A DNA stretch of 64,000 nucleotides, taken from NCBI RefSeq assembly GCF_027474525.2, contig NZ_CP114882.2:620001-684000 (forward strand), given 5' to 3'. The notes under the pieces were generated by a model. The model did no database searches, was not told the DNA's origin, and saw only the letters and a list, made by a program, of their open reading frames with translations. The position numbers were made by a program, and so were the translations under genes. This document shows positions 1 through 9,749 of the stretch, one piece after another. This DNA comes from Flavobacterium lacustre (lineage in GTDB: Bacteria > Bacteroidota > Bacteroidia > Flavobacteriales > Flavobacteriaceae). Each line of letters begins with the position of its first letter. The stretch's first letter is position 1.

Positions 1-2
1 TT

Positions 3-2948
3 TCTGAGGAAAATAAAAGTAATGACATAGTAGTATTAGGCAGTTCTTTGGTTGGATCATTAGCCTATACTTTCTCAGATAGTTTTTGGTTTAATGCCGT
101 AGAAGCCGAAGTTTATGCAATGGCTTCTTTGTTTATTGCCTTACTTTTTTGGTTGGGATTGCGCTGGGAACAAGACATGAATACCCCAAGAGGAGATAAA
201 TGGCTATTGGTAATTTCATTAGTTATTGGCCTTTCATTTGGAGTTCATTTCATGGCACTATTAACTATTCCGGCGATTGGATTTTTATATTTTTTTAAAA
301 ATTACAAAGAGGTTACCATCAAAAATTTCATAATTGCAAATGTTGTTGTAGTTGCAATATTGCTATTTATTTTCAAATTGTTACTGCCATTAACCATGGC
401 TTTCTTTGGTAAAACCGAAGTTTTCATGGTCAATAATTTAGGATTACCTTTCGATTCGGGTTCTATTTTTGTTGCATTACTATTTGTAGCTTTCTTTTAT
501 TTTGGATTAAAATACACCAAACAAAAAGGACTAATATTCTACAATACAATAATTCTTTGCATTTTGTTTATTTTAATTGGATTCTCAACTTGGATGATGT
601 TACCCATTAGAGCCAATGCCAATACAGTAATTAATGAAAACAAACCTTCGGATGCTGCAGAAGTATTAGCCTACTATAATAGAGAACAATATGGCGTAAA
701 CCCATTATTTTACGGAGCTCAATACACAGAAACATTTGCAGGATTAGACAAGAACAACCCTTATCTTGACAAAGCACCCAACTACGAAAGAGATTATAAA
801 ACAGGTAAATATATAATTACAAATAATTTTAAAAACGCAGAACAAAATACAGATGACAATCAAAAAACTGTTTTGCCAAGAATGTGGAGTACCGAGCACA
901 TTGAGAATTATATAAATTTTACAAATCCGCCTGAATTCAAGATTAATCCTGATTATGCTTATGAAGATGATTTAGCAAAATACGGAATTGATGCCAGTCA
1001 ACTATCTGAGGAAGATTACAACAAGGCTATCGCACAGTTAAAAAATGAAATCGAAAAAATAGTTACAGAATTCAGACAAGCATATGCTCAAAAACAAATT
1101 GACAATGAAGGTTATGTTTCATTTCTGAAAAGTTACGGAGATTACCTGATCATTGAAAAACCATCAACAGTAGACAATTTCAGATTTATGTTTGAATACC
1201 AATTCGGCTACATGTATTGGAGGTATTTAATGTGGAATTTCGTTGGTCGTCAAAGTGATGTTCAAGGAAAATATGACAATCTGAATGGTAATTGGATAAG
1301 TGGTATTAAGTTTATGGATAATATTCATTTAGGCTCCCAAGACAATCTTCCTTCGGATGTATTGAACAACAAAGGTCGAAATGTTTATTTCTTTTTACCC
1401 TTTATACTTGGTTTAATCGGCTTGATGTACCACGCAAATAAAGATTTAAAAAGTTTTTATGTGCTATTAGCTTTATTCCTTTTTACAGGAATTGCACTAA
1501 AAATATACTTAAACGAAAGACCTTTTGAACCTCGTGAACGAGATTATGCTTTAGTGGGTTCTTTTTATGTATTCGCAATTTGGATAGGCTTTGGCGTTTA
1601 TGCCTTGTACGAAAGTGCCTGCAGCTATTTAACTCCAAAAATTGCGGGACCAATATTGATTGGAGCCAGCTTACTGGCCGCTCCGGTTTTAATGGCTTCA
1701 CAAAACTGGGATGACCATGATCGCTCCGGGAAATACACAGCAGTAGCTATGGCAAAATCTTATCTTAATTCATGCGATCCAAACGCCATTCTATTTACGA
1801 TAGGCGATAATGATACATTCCCGCTTTGGTACGCACAAGAAATTGAAAAAGTAAGAACCGATGTTAAAATCGTAAATACAAGTCTTTTCATGACCGATTG
1901 GTACATTGACCAAATGAAAACCAAAACCTACGAATCAAATCCATTACCTATTTCATTTACCCATGACCAATATGTTGGGGATAAATTAGATTATGTAGCA
2001 CACATTCCAAAAATCGAAAGTCGCTGGGATATTAAAGATTTCATCAATTTCATAAAAAATCCGAAATCTACTGTAGAAATGCAAAACGGACAAACCATCC
2101 ATTTTTATCCTACAAATAAAATCAGGATTTCTATTGACAAAAATACAATTATAGCTAATAAAGTAGTTGCGCCAAAATACAACGACTCTATTGTTCCTTA
2201 TATTGATATAGACATCAAAGGAAACGCATTGTATAAAAATAGATTAATGATGCTTGATATCATTGCCAATAACAATTGGAAAAGACCTGTCTATTTCAGT
2301 GGTGGTGCTTTTGACGATGAAGATTACATTTGGATGAAAAACTACCTGCAATTAGACGGAATGGTTTATAAATTAGTCCCTGTAAAAACAGCCATTCCAA
2401 AAAATGGAGGTTTACTTGAAATGGGACAAATCGACTCTGATAAAATGTATGCTAATGTAATGAAATGGGATTGGGGAAACAGCGAAAGCACTTCTATTTA
2501 TCACGATCCAGAAACCAGAAGAAACAGCATTACATATCGTACAAATCTAGCAAGATTGATGAATAAATTAATAAGCGAAGGCAAAAACGATAAAGCGAAA
2601 AATATTATTGATTTAGCTATGACTAAAATGCCTTTAGAAAAATTTGATTATTATTCTTTAATCGACCCTTTTGCAAAAGGATATTACGCTATTGGTGAAA
2701 AAGCAAAAGCACAAGAACTGCTTCAACAACTGATTACTAAGTACAAGGAAAATCTCGACTATTACAGCAAACTCGAACCATCAGAGCAAACGGATATAGC
2801 TATTGAGATCATTACTGATATTGAACGTTACAGAGGTTTATTACAAGTCATGAAAGAAAGTGGAGACATTGCATTTTACAATAAAAGCAAAATTCCATTC
2901 AATACTTATGTCAATATTTTTGAACGATTTGGACGTGAAAAAGAATAA
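3..2948 (+). CDS. DUF2723 family membrane protein (TMEM260-like), 5' end outside window
   Basis: The reading frame is open back to the window edge (in frame from base 3), so the true start lies outside; at least 981 residues are visible. The N-terminal half has about ten hydrophobic segments, and the stretch with FSDSFWFNAVEAEVYAM near the visible start is the signature of the DUF2723 family. The C-terminal ~400 residues are soluble and end in helical, TPR-like sequence. Relatives (TMEM260/PMT-like) are membrane glycosyltransferases thought to move sugars from a lipid carrier to exported proteins; that role is inferred by family only. A strong hairpin follows the stop at 2975-3009. The TTG at 48 should not be taken as the start. 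Family assignment is confident, function is not. Confidence 0.85.
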   Translation, partial: SEENKSNDIVVLGSSLVGSLAYTFSDSFWFNAVEAEVYAMASLFIALLFWLGLRWEQDMNTPRGDKWLLVISLVIGLSFGVHFMALLTIPAIGFLYFFKNYKEVTIKNFIIANVVVVAILLFIFKLLLPLTMAFFGKTEVFMVNNLGLPFDSGSIFVALLFVAFFYFGLKYTKQKGLIFYNTIILCILFILIGFSTWMMLPIRANANTVINENKPSDAAEVLAYYNREQYGVNPLFYGAQYTETFAGLDKNNPYLDKAPNYERDYKTGKYIITNNFKNAEQNTDDNQKTVLPRMWSTEHIENYINFTNPPEFKINPDYAYEDDLAKYGIDASQLSEEDYNKAIAQLKNEIEKIVTEFRQAYAQKQIDNEGYVSFLKSYGDYLIIEKPSTVDNFRFMFEYQFGYMYWRYLMWNFVGRQSDVQGKYDNLNGNWISGIKFMDNIHLGSQDNLPSDVLNNKGRNVYFFLPFILGLIGLMYHANKDLKSFYVLLALFLFTGIALKIYLNERPFEPRERDYALVGSFYVFAIWIGFGVYALYESACSYLTPKIAGPILIGASLLAAPVLMASQNWDDHDRSGKYTAVAMAKSYLNSCDPNAILFTIGDNDTFPLWYAQEIEKVRTDVKIVNTSLFMTDWYIDQMKTKTYESNPLPISFTHDQYVGDKLDYVAHIPKIESRWDIKDFINFIKNPKSTVEMQNGQTIHFYPTNKIRISIDKNTIIANKVVAPKYNDSIVPYIDIDIKGNALYKNRLMMLDIIANNNWKRPVYFSGGAFDDEDYIWMKNYLQLDGMVYKLVPVKTAIPKNGGLLEMGQIDSDKMYANVMKWDWGNSESTSIYHDPETRRNSITYRTNLARLMNKLISEGKNDKAKNIIDLAMTKMPLEKFDYYSLIDPFAKGYYAIGEKAKAQELLQQLITKYKENLDYYSKLEPSEQTDIAIEIITDIERYRGLLQVMKESGDIAFYNKSKIPFNTYVNIFERFGREKE

Positions 2949-2974
2949 ATAATTTTATAAAATAATCATAATTT

Positions 2975-3009
2975 AAAAAATGTAGTGCTAAAAAAGCACT
3001 GCATTTTTT
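2975..3009. terminator. Bidirectional intrinsic terminator after the DUF2723 gene
   Basis: A run of A, a stem (TGTAGTGC at 2981-2988 pairing with GCACTGCA at 2996-3003), a 7-nt loop and a run of T make a near-perfect hairpin whose A/T tails also pair. It can stop transcription in either direction. Confidence 0.85.
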
Positions 3010-3026
3010 GTTTAATTAAATCAAAA

Positions 3027-3671
3027 ATGAGCTTTTATTGGATTAAAACAAAATCATTCATAAAGAGATTATTCTCAAATTACGTTTGGGACTTACCCAA
3101 TACGCAAAACAAAATCTATCTTACTTTTGATGACGGACCAACACCGGAAATCACAGAATGGGTCTTGGAAGAATTAAAAAAACACAATGTAAAAGCAACC
3201 TTTTTTTGCATTGGAAATAACATTCAAAAACATCCGGAACTCTTTCAAAAAGTCATCAACGAAGGCCATGTCATCGGGAATCATACTTACAACCATATGA
3301 ACGGATGGAAAACTGAAACCAAAACGTATTTAGAGAATATCAGTTTGTGCGAAAAACAAATTCAAAAATCTTCAATTGAGAACCTTCAATCAAAAATTTT
3401 CCGTCCGCCTTACGGCAAAATAAAAACAGCACAAGCAAAAATCGTAAGACGATTGGGATACAAAATAATCATGTGGGATGTTCTCAGCGCGGATTTTGAC
3501 CAAACCATTACGCCCGAAAAATGTCTAGAAAATGTGATTTCAAATGTAAAATCAGGAAGTGTAATTGTATTTCATGACAGCATAAAAGCATCGCATAATC
3601 TAAAATATGCTTTACCTGAAACACTTAATATCTTAAAAGAAAAAGGATTTTTATTTGATGTTATAAAATAA
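3027..3671 (+). CDS. Polysaccharide deacetylase (NodB domain)
   Basis: A 214-residue carbohydrate esterase family 4 enzyme, expected to remove acetyl groups from N-acetylglucosamine-type sugars in the envelope. The catalytic motifs are intact: TFDDGP (catalytic and metal Asp), HTYNH (metal His pair), RPPYGK, WDVLSADFD and the final IVFHDS. The N-terminal ~20 residues are basic and hydrophobic and could be an anchor. I chose ATG 3027 because the upstream in-frame GTG at 2985 lies inside the terminator hairpin. It stands alone, tail-to-tail with the thioredoxin-like gene. Substrate unknown. Confidence 0.88.
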   Translation: MSFYWIKTKSFIKRLFSNYVWDLPNTQNKIYLTFDDGPTPEITEWVLEELKKHNVKATFFCIGNNIQKHPELFQKVINEGHVIGNHTYNHMNGWKTETKTYLENISLCEKQIQKSSIENLQSKIFRPPYGKIKTAQAKIVRRLGYKIIMWDVLSADFDQTITPEKCLENVISNVKSGSVIVFHDSIKASHNLKYALPETLNILKEKGFLFDVIK

Positions 3672-3695
3672 ATTTAACCAAGTACAAATACTAAT

Positions 3696-3992
3696 TTATA
3701 GTTGTTCTTGAACCAAACCAATTATAGTATTCGCATCTAGTTCACCTGATTGTCTCCAAATCATTTGTCCTTGTTTGTAAATCATCAATGTAGGAAGACC
3801 TTTGATTCTTAGCGCTTCGGCTAATTCTTGGTTTTTATCTACATCTATTTTTATCACTTTGGCTTTATCACCAAGAGCAGCAGCAACATCTCTTATAACA
3901 GGATGCATCGAAACAGAAGATTCGTTCCAATCCGTGTAAAAGTCAATTAACACAGGTACTTGCGTATTTATAAGTTCTCCAAATTTTGACAT
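3696..3992 (-). CDS. Thioredoxin-fold protein lacking the active-site cysteines
   Basis: 98 residues with a complete thioredoxin fold: beta strand PVLIDFYTDW, helix, VIKIDVDKNQELA, and the cis-proline loop IKGLPTLMIY (Pro67). At residues 22-26 the usual W-C-G-P-C is W-N-E-S-S, and there is no cysteine anywhere in the protein. It therefore cannot act as a dithiol reductase and is more likely a binding or chaperone-like member. A TACATTTG element lies about 50 bp upstream (4045-4052). Family is certain from the fold motifs, function unknown. Confidence 0.85.
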   Translation of the reverse strand: MSKFGELINTQVPVLIDFYTDWNESSVSMHPVIRDVAAALGDKAKVIKIDVDKNQELAEALRIKGLPTLMIYKQGQMIWRQSGELDANTIIGLVQEQL

Positions 3993-4044
3993 AAAACCAA
4001 AAATTTTAATTTTCTAAATCTACTGAAAAGAGATAATTATTTTA

Positions 4045-4052
4045 CAAATGTA
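4045..4052 (-). promoter_or_regulatory. -7 element (TACATTTG) for the thioredoxin-like gene
   Basis: Minus-strand TACATTTG matches the Bacteroidetes TAnnTTTG element, 52 bp before the ATG and just past the stop of the upstream gene. No convincing -33 TTTG at 19 bp. Confidence 0.45.
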
Positions 4053-4066
4053 GCATTTTTAACGAA

Positions 4067-5323
4067 TTAAGCCACACTCTTGCCTTTTTTTAGTTCAATG
4101 ACGGTGATTTCTGGCATAATTCCTACTCTTCCGGGATATGCATGATAGCCAAATCCCCTGTTTACATATACATAGCGCCCCAAATTTTCATATAAACCAG
4201 CCCATTGCTTGTAAACATATTGCGCTAAACTCCATTTAAAATATCCTGGAATTTCTATCCCAAATTGCATTCCATGTGTATGGCCTGACAACGTTAAATG
4301 AAAATTCTTTTCGTGATGTTGCACTTCATAATCCCAATGTGACGGATCATGAGACATTAAAATTTTAAAATCTTCTTTGTTCAAATGTTGCGCAGCTTTA
4401 TTCAAATCTCCCGCTTGCTTGAAATTATGACCCCAATTCTCCACTCCTACCAAAGCAATTTTTTGACCTCCTTTTTCAATAAAAGTATGTTCGTTTAGCA
4501 ATAATTTAAAATCAATTTGCCCATAAAGATTTTTTATGGCTTGAAAATTTGCTTCTTTAGCTTTTTCTGATGGCCAAGTCACATACTCTCCATAATCATG
4601 ATTTCCGAGAACCGAATATTTACCATATTCATGTTTCTTAATTCGATTAAAAGTATCCAACCAAGGATGCATTTCTTTTGCATCAGTGTTTACGATATCA
4701 CCTGTAAATAATATCAAATCCGAATTTTGTTCATTAACCAAATCAATAGCATATTCTATTTTCTCCGGATTATCAAAACTTCCGCTGTGAACATCTGAAA
4801 TCTGAGTGATTTTGAATCCATCAAAAGCATCTGGCAAATCTGGAAAAAAGATACTTTGCTTAATGACTTTATAATTATATCTGCCTTCAAAAATTCCATA
4901 AATCAAAGATAAAAAAGGCACCGCTGCCAATCCTAATCCAATCTGACTTACGAACTTTCGTCTGGAGGCAAAAAAAGTTACATTATCATTACTAGAAATA
5001 AAATGATTTACTGATCCCGCACCCAATCTAAAAACATCTTCACCAATTAAAACAAGAGTCAAAACCAATTTAGGAATATATACCAAAAGAACCAAACCCA
5101 TAGTAAACATAGTTTGCTTGGTTTGACCCACAGAACGATCAAATTGCATAAAAGAATAAACAATAAAAACCAAGACAAGTACACTTATAATCTGGTAGGA
5201 CAGCAAAGCCCACTTTATCTTTACTAAAGTTCGCAATGCCTGAAAAGCATAGAGTTCAATAACAAGAAGAAACAGACAAAGTAATAGAAATCTAAAACCC
5301 ATTTGAATAAAAATTTTAGGCAA
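4067..5323 (-). CDS. Membrane-anchored metallophosphoesterase
   Basis: 418 residues. Four hydrophobic segments fill roughly residues 1-155; a calcineurin-like phosphoesterase domain follows. The metal-binding motifs are all present: ISDVHSG (DxH), FTGDIVN (GD), LGNHDYGEY (GNHD), LMSHDPSHW and LSGHTHGMQFG (GHTH). The layout matches the YkuE/YaeI type of membrane phosphoesterases, some of which act on phospholipid or lipid A derivatives; the substrate here cannot be told. The divergent spacer to polA is 111 bp. Confidence 0.88.
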   Translation of the reverse strand: MPKIFIQMGFRFLLLCLFLLVIELYAFQALRTLVKIKWALLSYQIISVLVLVFIVYSFMQFDRSVGQTKQTMFTMGLVLLVYIPKLVLTLVLIGEDVFRLGAGSVNHFISSNDNVTFFASRRKFVSQIGLGLAAVPFLSLIYGIFEGRYNYKVIKQSIFFPDLPDAFDGFKITQISDVHSGSFDNPEKIEYAIDLVNEQNSDLILFTGDIVNTDAKEMHPWLDTFNRIKKHEYGKYSVLGNHDYGEYVTWPSEKAKEANFQAIKNLYGQIDFKLLLNEHTFIEKGGQKIALVGVENWGHNFKQAGDLNKAAQHLNKEDFKILMSHDPSHWDYEVQHHEKNFHLTLSGHTHGMQFGIEIPGYFKWSLAQYVYKQWAGLYENLGRYVYVNRGFGYHAYPGRVGIMPEITVIELKKGKSVA

Positions 5324-5434
5324 AATAACAAAATAATTGAGCCAAACAGATTTTAATTAATTAAAATTTAACTCAAAAAGTAAACTTTAATCCCGTTTGT
5401 TTATTTTTACGGATTAAAATTTACAATTAAATAT

Positions 5435-8296
5435 ATGTCTGCCCAAAAACGCCTTTTCCTTCTCGATGCTTATGCTTTAATCTTTCGCGGTTATTTTGCC
5501 TTTATAAAAAACCCAAGAATCAATTCGAAAGGAATGGACACTTCCGCCATTATGGGATTTATGAATGCCTTGATGGACGTTATCAAACGTGAAAAACCAG
5601 ACCATTTGGCTGTGGCATTTGACAACGGCGGAAGTCAATTGAGAAACGAAATCTATCCAGCATACAAAGCGCACCGCGATGCTACGCCCGAAGCCATCAA
5701 AATTGCCCTTCCTTATATTCAGGAATTATTAAAAGCGATGCATATTCCTATTATTGAAGTCAAAGGTTATGAAGCCGACGACTTGATTGGAACTTTGGCC
5801 AAACAAGCCGAAAAAGAAGATTTCAAAGTGTATATGGTTACACCGGATAAGGATTTTGCCCAATTAGTTTCCGAGAATATTTTTATGTACAAACCGGCTC
5901 GAATGGGGAATGACATCGAAATTTGGGGAATTCCCGAAGTTTTGGCTCGATTCGAAATCGATCGTCCCGATCAAGTAATCGATTTCCTTGGAATGATGGG
6001 TGACGCAGCCGATAATATTCCAGGATTACCAGGTGTTGGCGAAAAAACTGCCAAGAAATTCCTGAAAGAATATGGCACAATGGAAAACCTTTTGGCGAAT
6101 ACACATCAATTAAAAGGAGCCATAAAAGATAAAATCGAAGCCAATGCCGAATTAGGTTTATTATCCAAAAAATTAGCCGCAATTCTGCTGGATTGCCCTG
6201 TGACTTTCAATGCCGAAGATTACGAATTGTCAAAACCTGATGTTGAAAAAACAGACGAATTATTTCAAGAATTGGAATTTCGCCAAATGAAAGCGCAGTT
6301 TGACAAATATTTTGGAACCGGAAAAGAATACGACGAAATCGATACCAACGGAAACGGAACTCCTAGTGAGGAAACGCAACCTGCCAAAAAAACTCCTGTC
6401 AAAAAATCCAATGAAGATCAATTTGATTTATTTGGCTTTTCGGACGAAGAAAGTGGCGAAGTGAAATCGAGTTCGCATTATGCAACATTAGAAAATACCG
6501 AACATTTTTACCAAAGTATCCAAGGAGATTTTGCAGTAAAATTATTAATGCAAAACTTGATGAATCAAACTTCAGTTTGTTTTGATACCGAAACTACGGG
6601 AATTGACGCTTTGAATGCTGAACTAGTTGGAATCTCGTTTTCTTTCGAAAAAGGAAAAGCATTTTACGTTCCGTTTCCAGAGAATCAAGAAGAAGCACAA
6701 GTTTTGGTGGATAAATTCAAACTATTTTTCGAAAGTGAAAGCATTGAAAAAATTGGACAAAACATAAAATACGATTTGAAAATCCTTTCGCATTACGGAA
6801 TTCAAATCAAAGGAAAATTGTTCGACACGATGATTGCGCATTATTTGATTAATCCTGATATGCGTCATAATATGGATGTTTTATCAGAAACGTATTTGAA
6901 ATATTCACCAAAATCCATTGAAGATTTAATTGGGAAAAAAGGCAAAAATCAGAAATCGATGCGTGATGTGGCTTTGGAAGACATCAAGGAATACGCCGCT
7001 GAAGATGCCGATATCACCTTTCAATTAAAACAAAATTTCAGTCCAATTCTCGACAAAGCCGAAACCAAAAAATTATTTGACGAAATCGAAATTCCGTTGA
7101 TTCCCGTTTTGGCAGCTATGGAATTAGAAGGAATTAATCTGGACGTTCCATTTTTAAAATCGATGTCGGTTGAAATGGCAAAAGAAAGCGCAGCCTTGGA
7201 ACAAAAAATCTATGAAACGGCTGGCGAGAAATTTAATTTGGCTTCGCCGAAACAACTCGGCGACATTTTATTTGACAAATTAAAAATTGGCGGAGCGAAA
7301 CAAAAGAAAACCAAAACCGGCCAATATGCCACTGGCGAAGAAATATTAAGTTATTTAGAAAAAGACAATCCTATCGTAAAAGACATTCTCGAATGGAGAC
7401 AAATGGTAAAATTACAAAGCACTTATATTGATGCATTGCCAAACCAAGTGGATAAAAAAACAGGACGGGTTCACACCGATTATATGCAAACTGTTGCCGC
7501 AACGGGACGATTAAGCTCCAATAATCCGAACTTGCAAAACATTCCAATTCGTACCGAAAGAGGTCGATTGATTCGTAAAGCATTCATAGCCCGAGACGAA
7601 AATTACACCTTGGTTTCTGCGGATTATTCTCAAATAGAACTACGAATTATTGCTGCATTATCCGGCGAGGAAAATATGATTAAAGCGTTCCAAAATAACG
7701 AAGACATCCACAGAAGTACAGCCGCAAAAGTATTCAACGTTCCATTGGAAGAAGTGACAAAGGAACAAAGAAGCAATGCCAAAACCGTGAATTTCGGAAT
7801 TATCTATGGAGTTTCTGCTTTTGGACTTTCGAATCAAACTTCACTTTCACGAAAAGAAAGTGCCGAATTGATTGACGCTTATTATGCGACTTATCCAAAA
7901 CTAAAATCATATATGTCTAATCAAGTTGATTTTGCAAGAGAACACGGTTATGTGCAAACGGTTTTGGGAAGAAGACGTTATTTAAAGGATATCAACTCAG
8001 CCAATATGATGGTTAAAAGTGGTGCGGAACGAAATGCTGTAAATGCTCCAATTCAAGGTTCTGCCGCCGACATCATCAAAATCGCTATGATTAATATTCA
8101 CAAAAAATTAGTTTCAGAAAATTGGAAATCGAAGATGTTGTTACAAGTACACGATGAGCTTGTGTTTGACGTTCACAACTCCGAATTGGAGAAAATTCAA
8201 CCAATGATTAAACACGAAATGGAAAATGCCTTTATACTGGATGTTCCGTTGGATGTTGAAATTGGAGCAGGCAAAAATTGGTTGGAAGCACATTAA
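5435..8296 (+). CDS. polA: DNA polymerase I
   Basis: 953 residues with the three Pol I parts. Residues 1-290 are the 5'-3' exonuclease (LLDAYALIFRGYFAF start, DDLIGTLA, GDAADNIPGLPGVGEKTA). A charged, low-complexity linker runs from about 295 to 345. The 3'-5' proofreading domain keeps its DTE motif (CFDTETTGID, near residue 384), so proofreading should be active. The polymerase domain carries motif A (SADYSQIELR, ~731), motif B (KTVNFGIIYG) and motif C (VHDEL, ~907). It fills gaps in repair and removes Okazaki primers. Transcribed alone; a terminator at 8317-8351 is shared with the convergent regulator gene. Confidence 0.97.
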   Translation: MSAQKRLFLLDAYALIFRGYFAFIKNPRINSKGMDTSAIMGFMNALMDVIKREKPDHLAVAFDNGGSQLRNEIYPAYKAHRDATPEAIKIALPYIQELLKAMHIPIIEVKGYEADDLIGTLAKQAEKEDFKVYMVTPDKDFAQLVSENIFMYKPARMGNDIEIWGIPEVLARFEIDRPDQVIDFLGMMGDAADNIPGLPGVGEKTAKKFLKEYGTMENLLANTHQLKGAIKDKIEANAELGLLSKKLAAILLDCPVTFNAEDYELSKPDVEKTDELFQELEFRQMKAQFDKYFGTGKEYDEIDTNGNGTPSEETQPAKKTPVKKSNEDQFDLFGFSDEESGEVKSSSHYATLENTEHFYQSIQGDFAVKLLMQNLMNQTSVCFDTETTGIDALNAELVGISFSFEKGKAFYVPFPENQEEAQVLVDKFKLFFESESIEKIGQNIKYDLKILSHYGIQIKGKLFDTMIAHYLINPDMRHNMDVLSETYLKYSPKSIEDLIGKKGKNQKSMRDVALEDIKEYAAEDADITFQLKQNFSPILDKAETKKLFDEIEIPLIPVLAAMELEGINLDVPFLKSMSVEMAKESAALEQKIYETAGEKFNLASPKQLGDILFDKLKIGGAKQKKTKTGQYATGEEILSYLEKDNPIVKDILEWRQMVKLQSTYIDALPNQVDKKTGRVHTDYMQTVAATGRLSSNNPNLQNIPIRTERGRLIRKAFIARDENYTLVSADYSQIELRIIAALSGEENMIKAFQNNEDIHRSTAAKVFNVPLEEVTKEQRSNAKTVNFGIIYGVSAFGLSNQTSLSRKESAELIDAYYATYPKLKSYMSNQVDFAREHGYVQTVLGRRRYLKDINSANMMVKSGAERNAVNAPIQGSAADIIKIAMINIHKKLVSENWKSKMLLQVHDELVFDVHNSELEKIQPMIKHEMENAFILDVPLDVEIGAGKNWLEAH

Positions 8297-8316
8297 AATT
8301 CCTTCCCATTAAAAAA

Positions 8317-8351
8317 CAAAAAAATCTCTAGTATTTACTAGAGATTTTTTT
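8317..8351. terminator. Bidirectional terminator between polA and the LacI-type gene
   Basis: A perfect stem ATCTCTAGT / ACTAGAGAT with a 4-nt loop is flanked by A7 and T8 runs, so it works for both convergent genes. Confidence 0.9.
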
Positions 8352-8374
8352 TATTATTAACTAAATAAAGAAAA

Positions 8375-9400
8375 CTATAACTTTCTTGTAGATTCTCTTT
8401 CTTTCAATTTAGTTTTAATGACTTTGGTTACATAAACCATATTTTCTTCTTTAGATTCTAAACGCTCAATCAGTAATTTAGCAGCGACTTCACCAATTTC
8501 TATTCCGTGTTGACTAACGGTTGTTAAACTTGGAGACAATCGTCTCGATGCTAAAATTCCGTCAGCAAAACCTATTATAGAAAGGTTTTCAGGGATGTTA
8601 TATCCTTTTTTAACTCCCATTTTTAAAGCTGCAACAGAGTCATTTTCATCCAAAGCAAAAATTCCGTCTATGACGTTATTATCAAAAATGGCTTCTATAT
8701 TTTCGTTTAAACCTTCTTCAGAATCGGTACGAAGAATTATTTTGTTATTAACCGAAATATTATTGTTTTTCAAAGCTTGCAAATATCCTTCTGCTCTTAA
8801 TTTCCCAACACTTAAATTATCAACCGAAGACAATAATGCAATATTTTTACAACCTAAGTCTATTAAATGCTGAGTAGAATTAAGCGCTGAATCAAAATCA
8901 TCAACAATCACTTTATCACATTCTACTTCATCGGTCGTTCTGTCAAACATTACTATAGGAGTGCCATCGTTTATAATTTCTTTAAAATGATTGTATTCAT
9001 GAGCTTTTTGCGCCTCTTCAGAAATAGACAAAATGAAACCATCAATTGTACCATTACTCAACATTTCAAGAGTATGAGCTTCTTTTTCTAAAGATTCATT
9101 AGAAATACACATAATAACATTGTATCCTTTTTTATCGGCTACTTTTTCAATACCACTAAAAACTTTTGCGAAAAATGAATTAAGAATATTTGGGATAATA
9201 ACTCCAATGGTTTTAGTCTTTCTGTTTTTAAGGTTTAAACCAATAACATTAGGTTTGTAATTTTTAAGTTTAGCGTATTCTTTAATCTTAATTTTAGTTT
9301 GTTCGCTAATTTCAGGACTATCATTAAGCGCTTTTGAAACTGTAGAAACAGAGACATTTAGTTCTTTTGCAATTTGTTTTAGAGTTGCTTTGGCTTTCAT
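8375..9400 (-). CDS. LacI/GalR family transcriptional regulator
   Basis: 341 residues. The N-terminus is a classic LacI helix-turn-helix plus hinge (TLKQIAKELNVSVSTVSKAL, then KNYKPNVIGLNLK). The rest is a periplasmic-binding-protein-like sensor domain (KTIGVIIPNILNSFFAKVFSGIE; DGIFALDENDSVAALKMG). It should bind an operator and respond to a small sugar-like ligand. No transport or catabolic operon lies next to it, so its target is unknown; it may regulate genes elsewhere. A well-matched promoter lies upstream at 9534-9564. Confidence 0.92.
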   Translation of the reverse strand: MKAKATLKQIAKELNVSVSTVSKALNDSPEISEQTKIKIKEYAKLKNYKPNVIGLNLKNRKTKTIGVIIPNILNSFFAKVFSGIEKVADKKGYNVIMCISNESLEKEAHTLEMLSNGTIDGFILSISEEAQKAHEYNHFKEIINDGTPIVMFDRTTDEVECDKVIVDDFDSALNSTQHLIDLGCKNIALLSSVDNLSVGKLRAEGYLQALKNNNISVNNKIILRTDSEEGLNENIEAIFDNNVIDGIFALDENDSVAALKMGVKKGYNIPENLSIIGFADGILASRRLSPSLTTVSQHGIEIGEVAAKLLIERLESKEENMVYVTKVIKTKLKERESTRKL

Positions 9401-9533
9401 AAGTTGGGTATTTGTTGTCTTTTGATGGTCCGACGAAATAAGAAATTTAAAAAATAAATTCTCAATTCCATTTTATTGTGTCAAAAATAATTATTTTGAC
9501 TCTATAACCAAATTTGAAAAAGAGTGTAATATA

Positions 9534-9564
9534 CAAATTTATTTGTTTACAAAAGTAAAACAAA
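9534..9564 (-). promoter_or_regulatory. Bacteroidetes-type promoter for the LacI-family gene
   Basis: On the minus strand TTTG (9561-9564) is followed by exactly 19 bp and TAAATTTG (9534-9541), matching TTTG-N19-TAnnTTTG. It predicts a leader of about 125 nt before the ATG. Confidence 0.7.
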
Positions 9565-9675
9565 TATTCAAAAATAATAAATAAGTACAATTCAAAAAGA
9601 GAAGTTCAAAATATTATATGAAATATATATTTGATAATCAGCAGAGAAACATCTAAAAAATATTCTTTTAAGGTA

Positions 9676-9706
9676 TTTGTATTTAAAATAATTAATTGTA
9701 CTTTTG
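9676..9706 (+). promoter_or_regulatory. Promoter of the rplM-rpsI operon
   Basis: TTTG (9676-9679), exactly 19 bp, then TACTTTTG (9699-9706), a full match to the Bacteroidetes vegetative promoter. The start point should be near 9710, so a CCCC-6 nt-GGGG hairpin (9710-9723) would sit at or near the very 5' end of the mRNA. Confidence 0.8.
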
Positions 9707-9749
9707 CAACCCCTTTATTGGGGATGGAATGTTTAATTAAAAATATATT

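Larger units (their letters stand above)
9401..9749. other. Divergent intergenic region between the LacI-type gene and rplM
   Basis: 349 bp, very AT-rich. It holds two well-formed divergent promoters (9534-9564 on minus, 9676-9706 on plus) and a small GC hairpin at 9710-9723. No gene or clear operator palindrome was seen in the rest. Confidence 0.7.

Noticed and set aside
2985..3026. Upstream GTG start for the polysaccharide deacetylase
   Set aside because: It lies inside a strong terminator hairpin (2975-3009); ATG 3027 is better.
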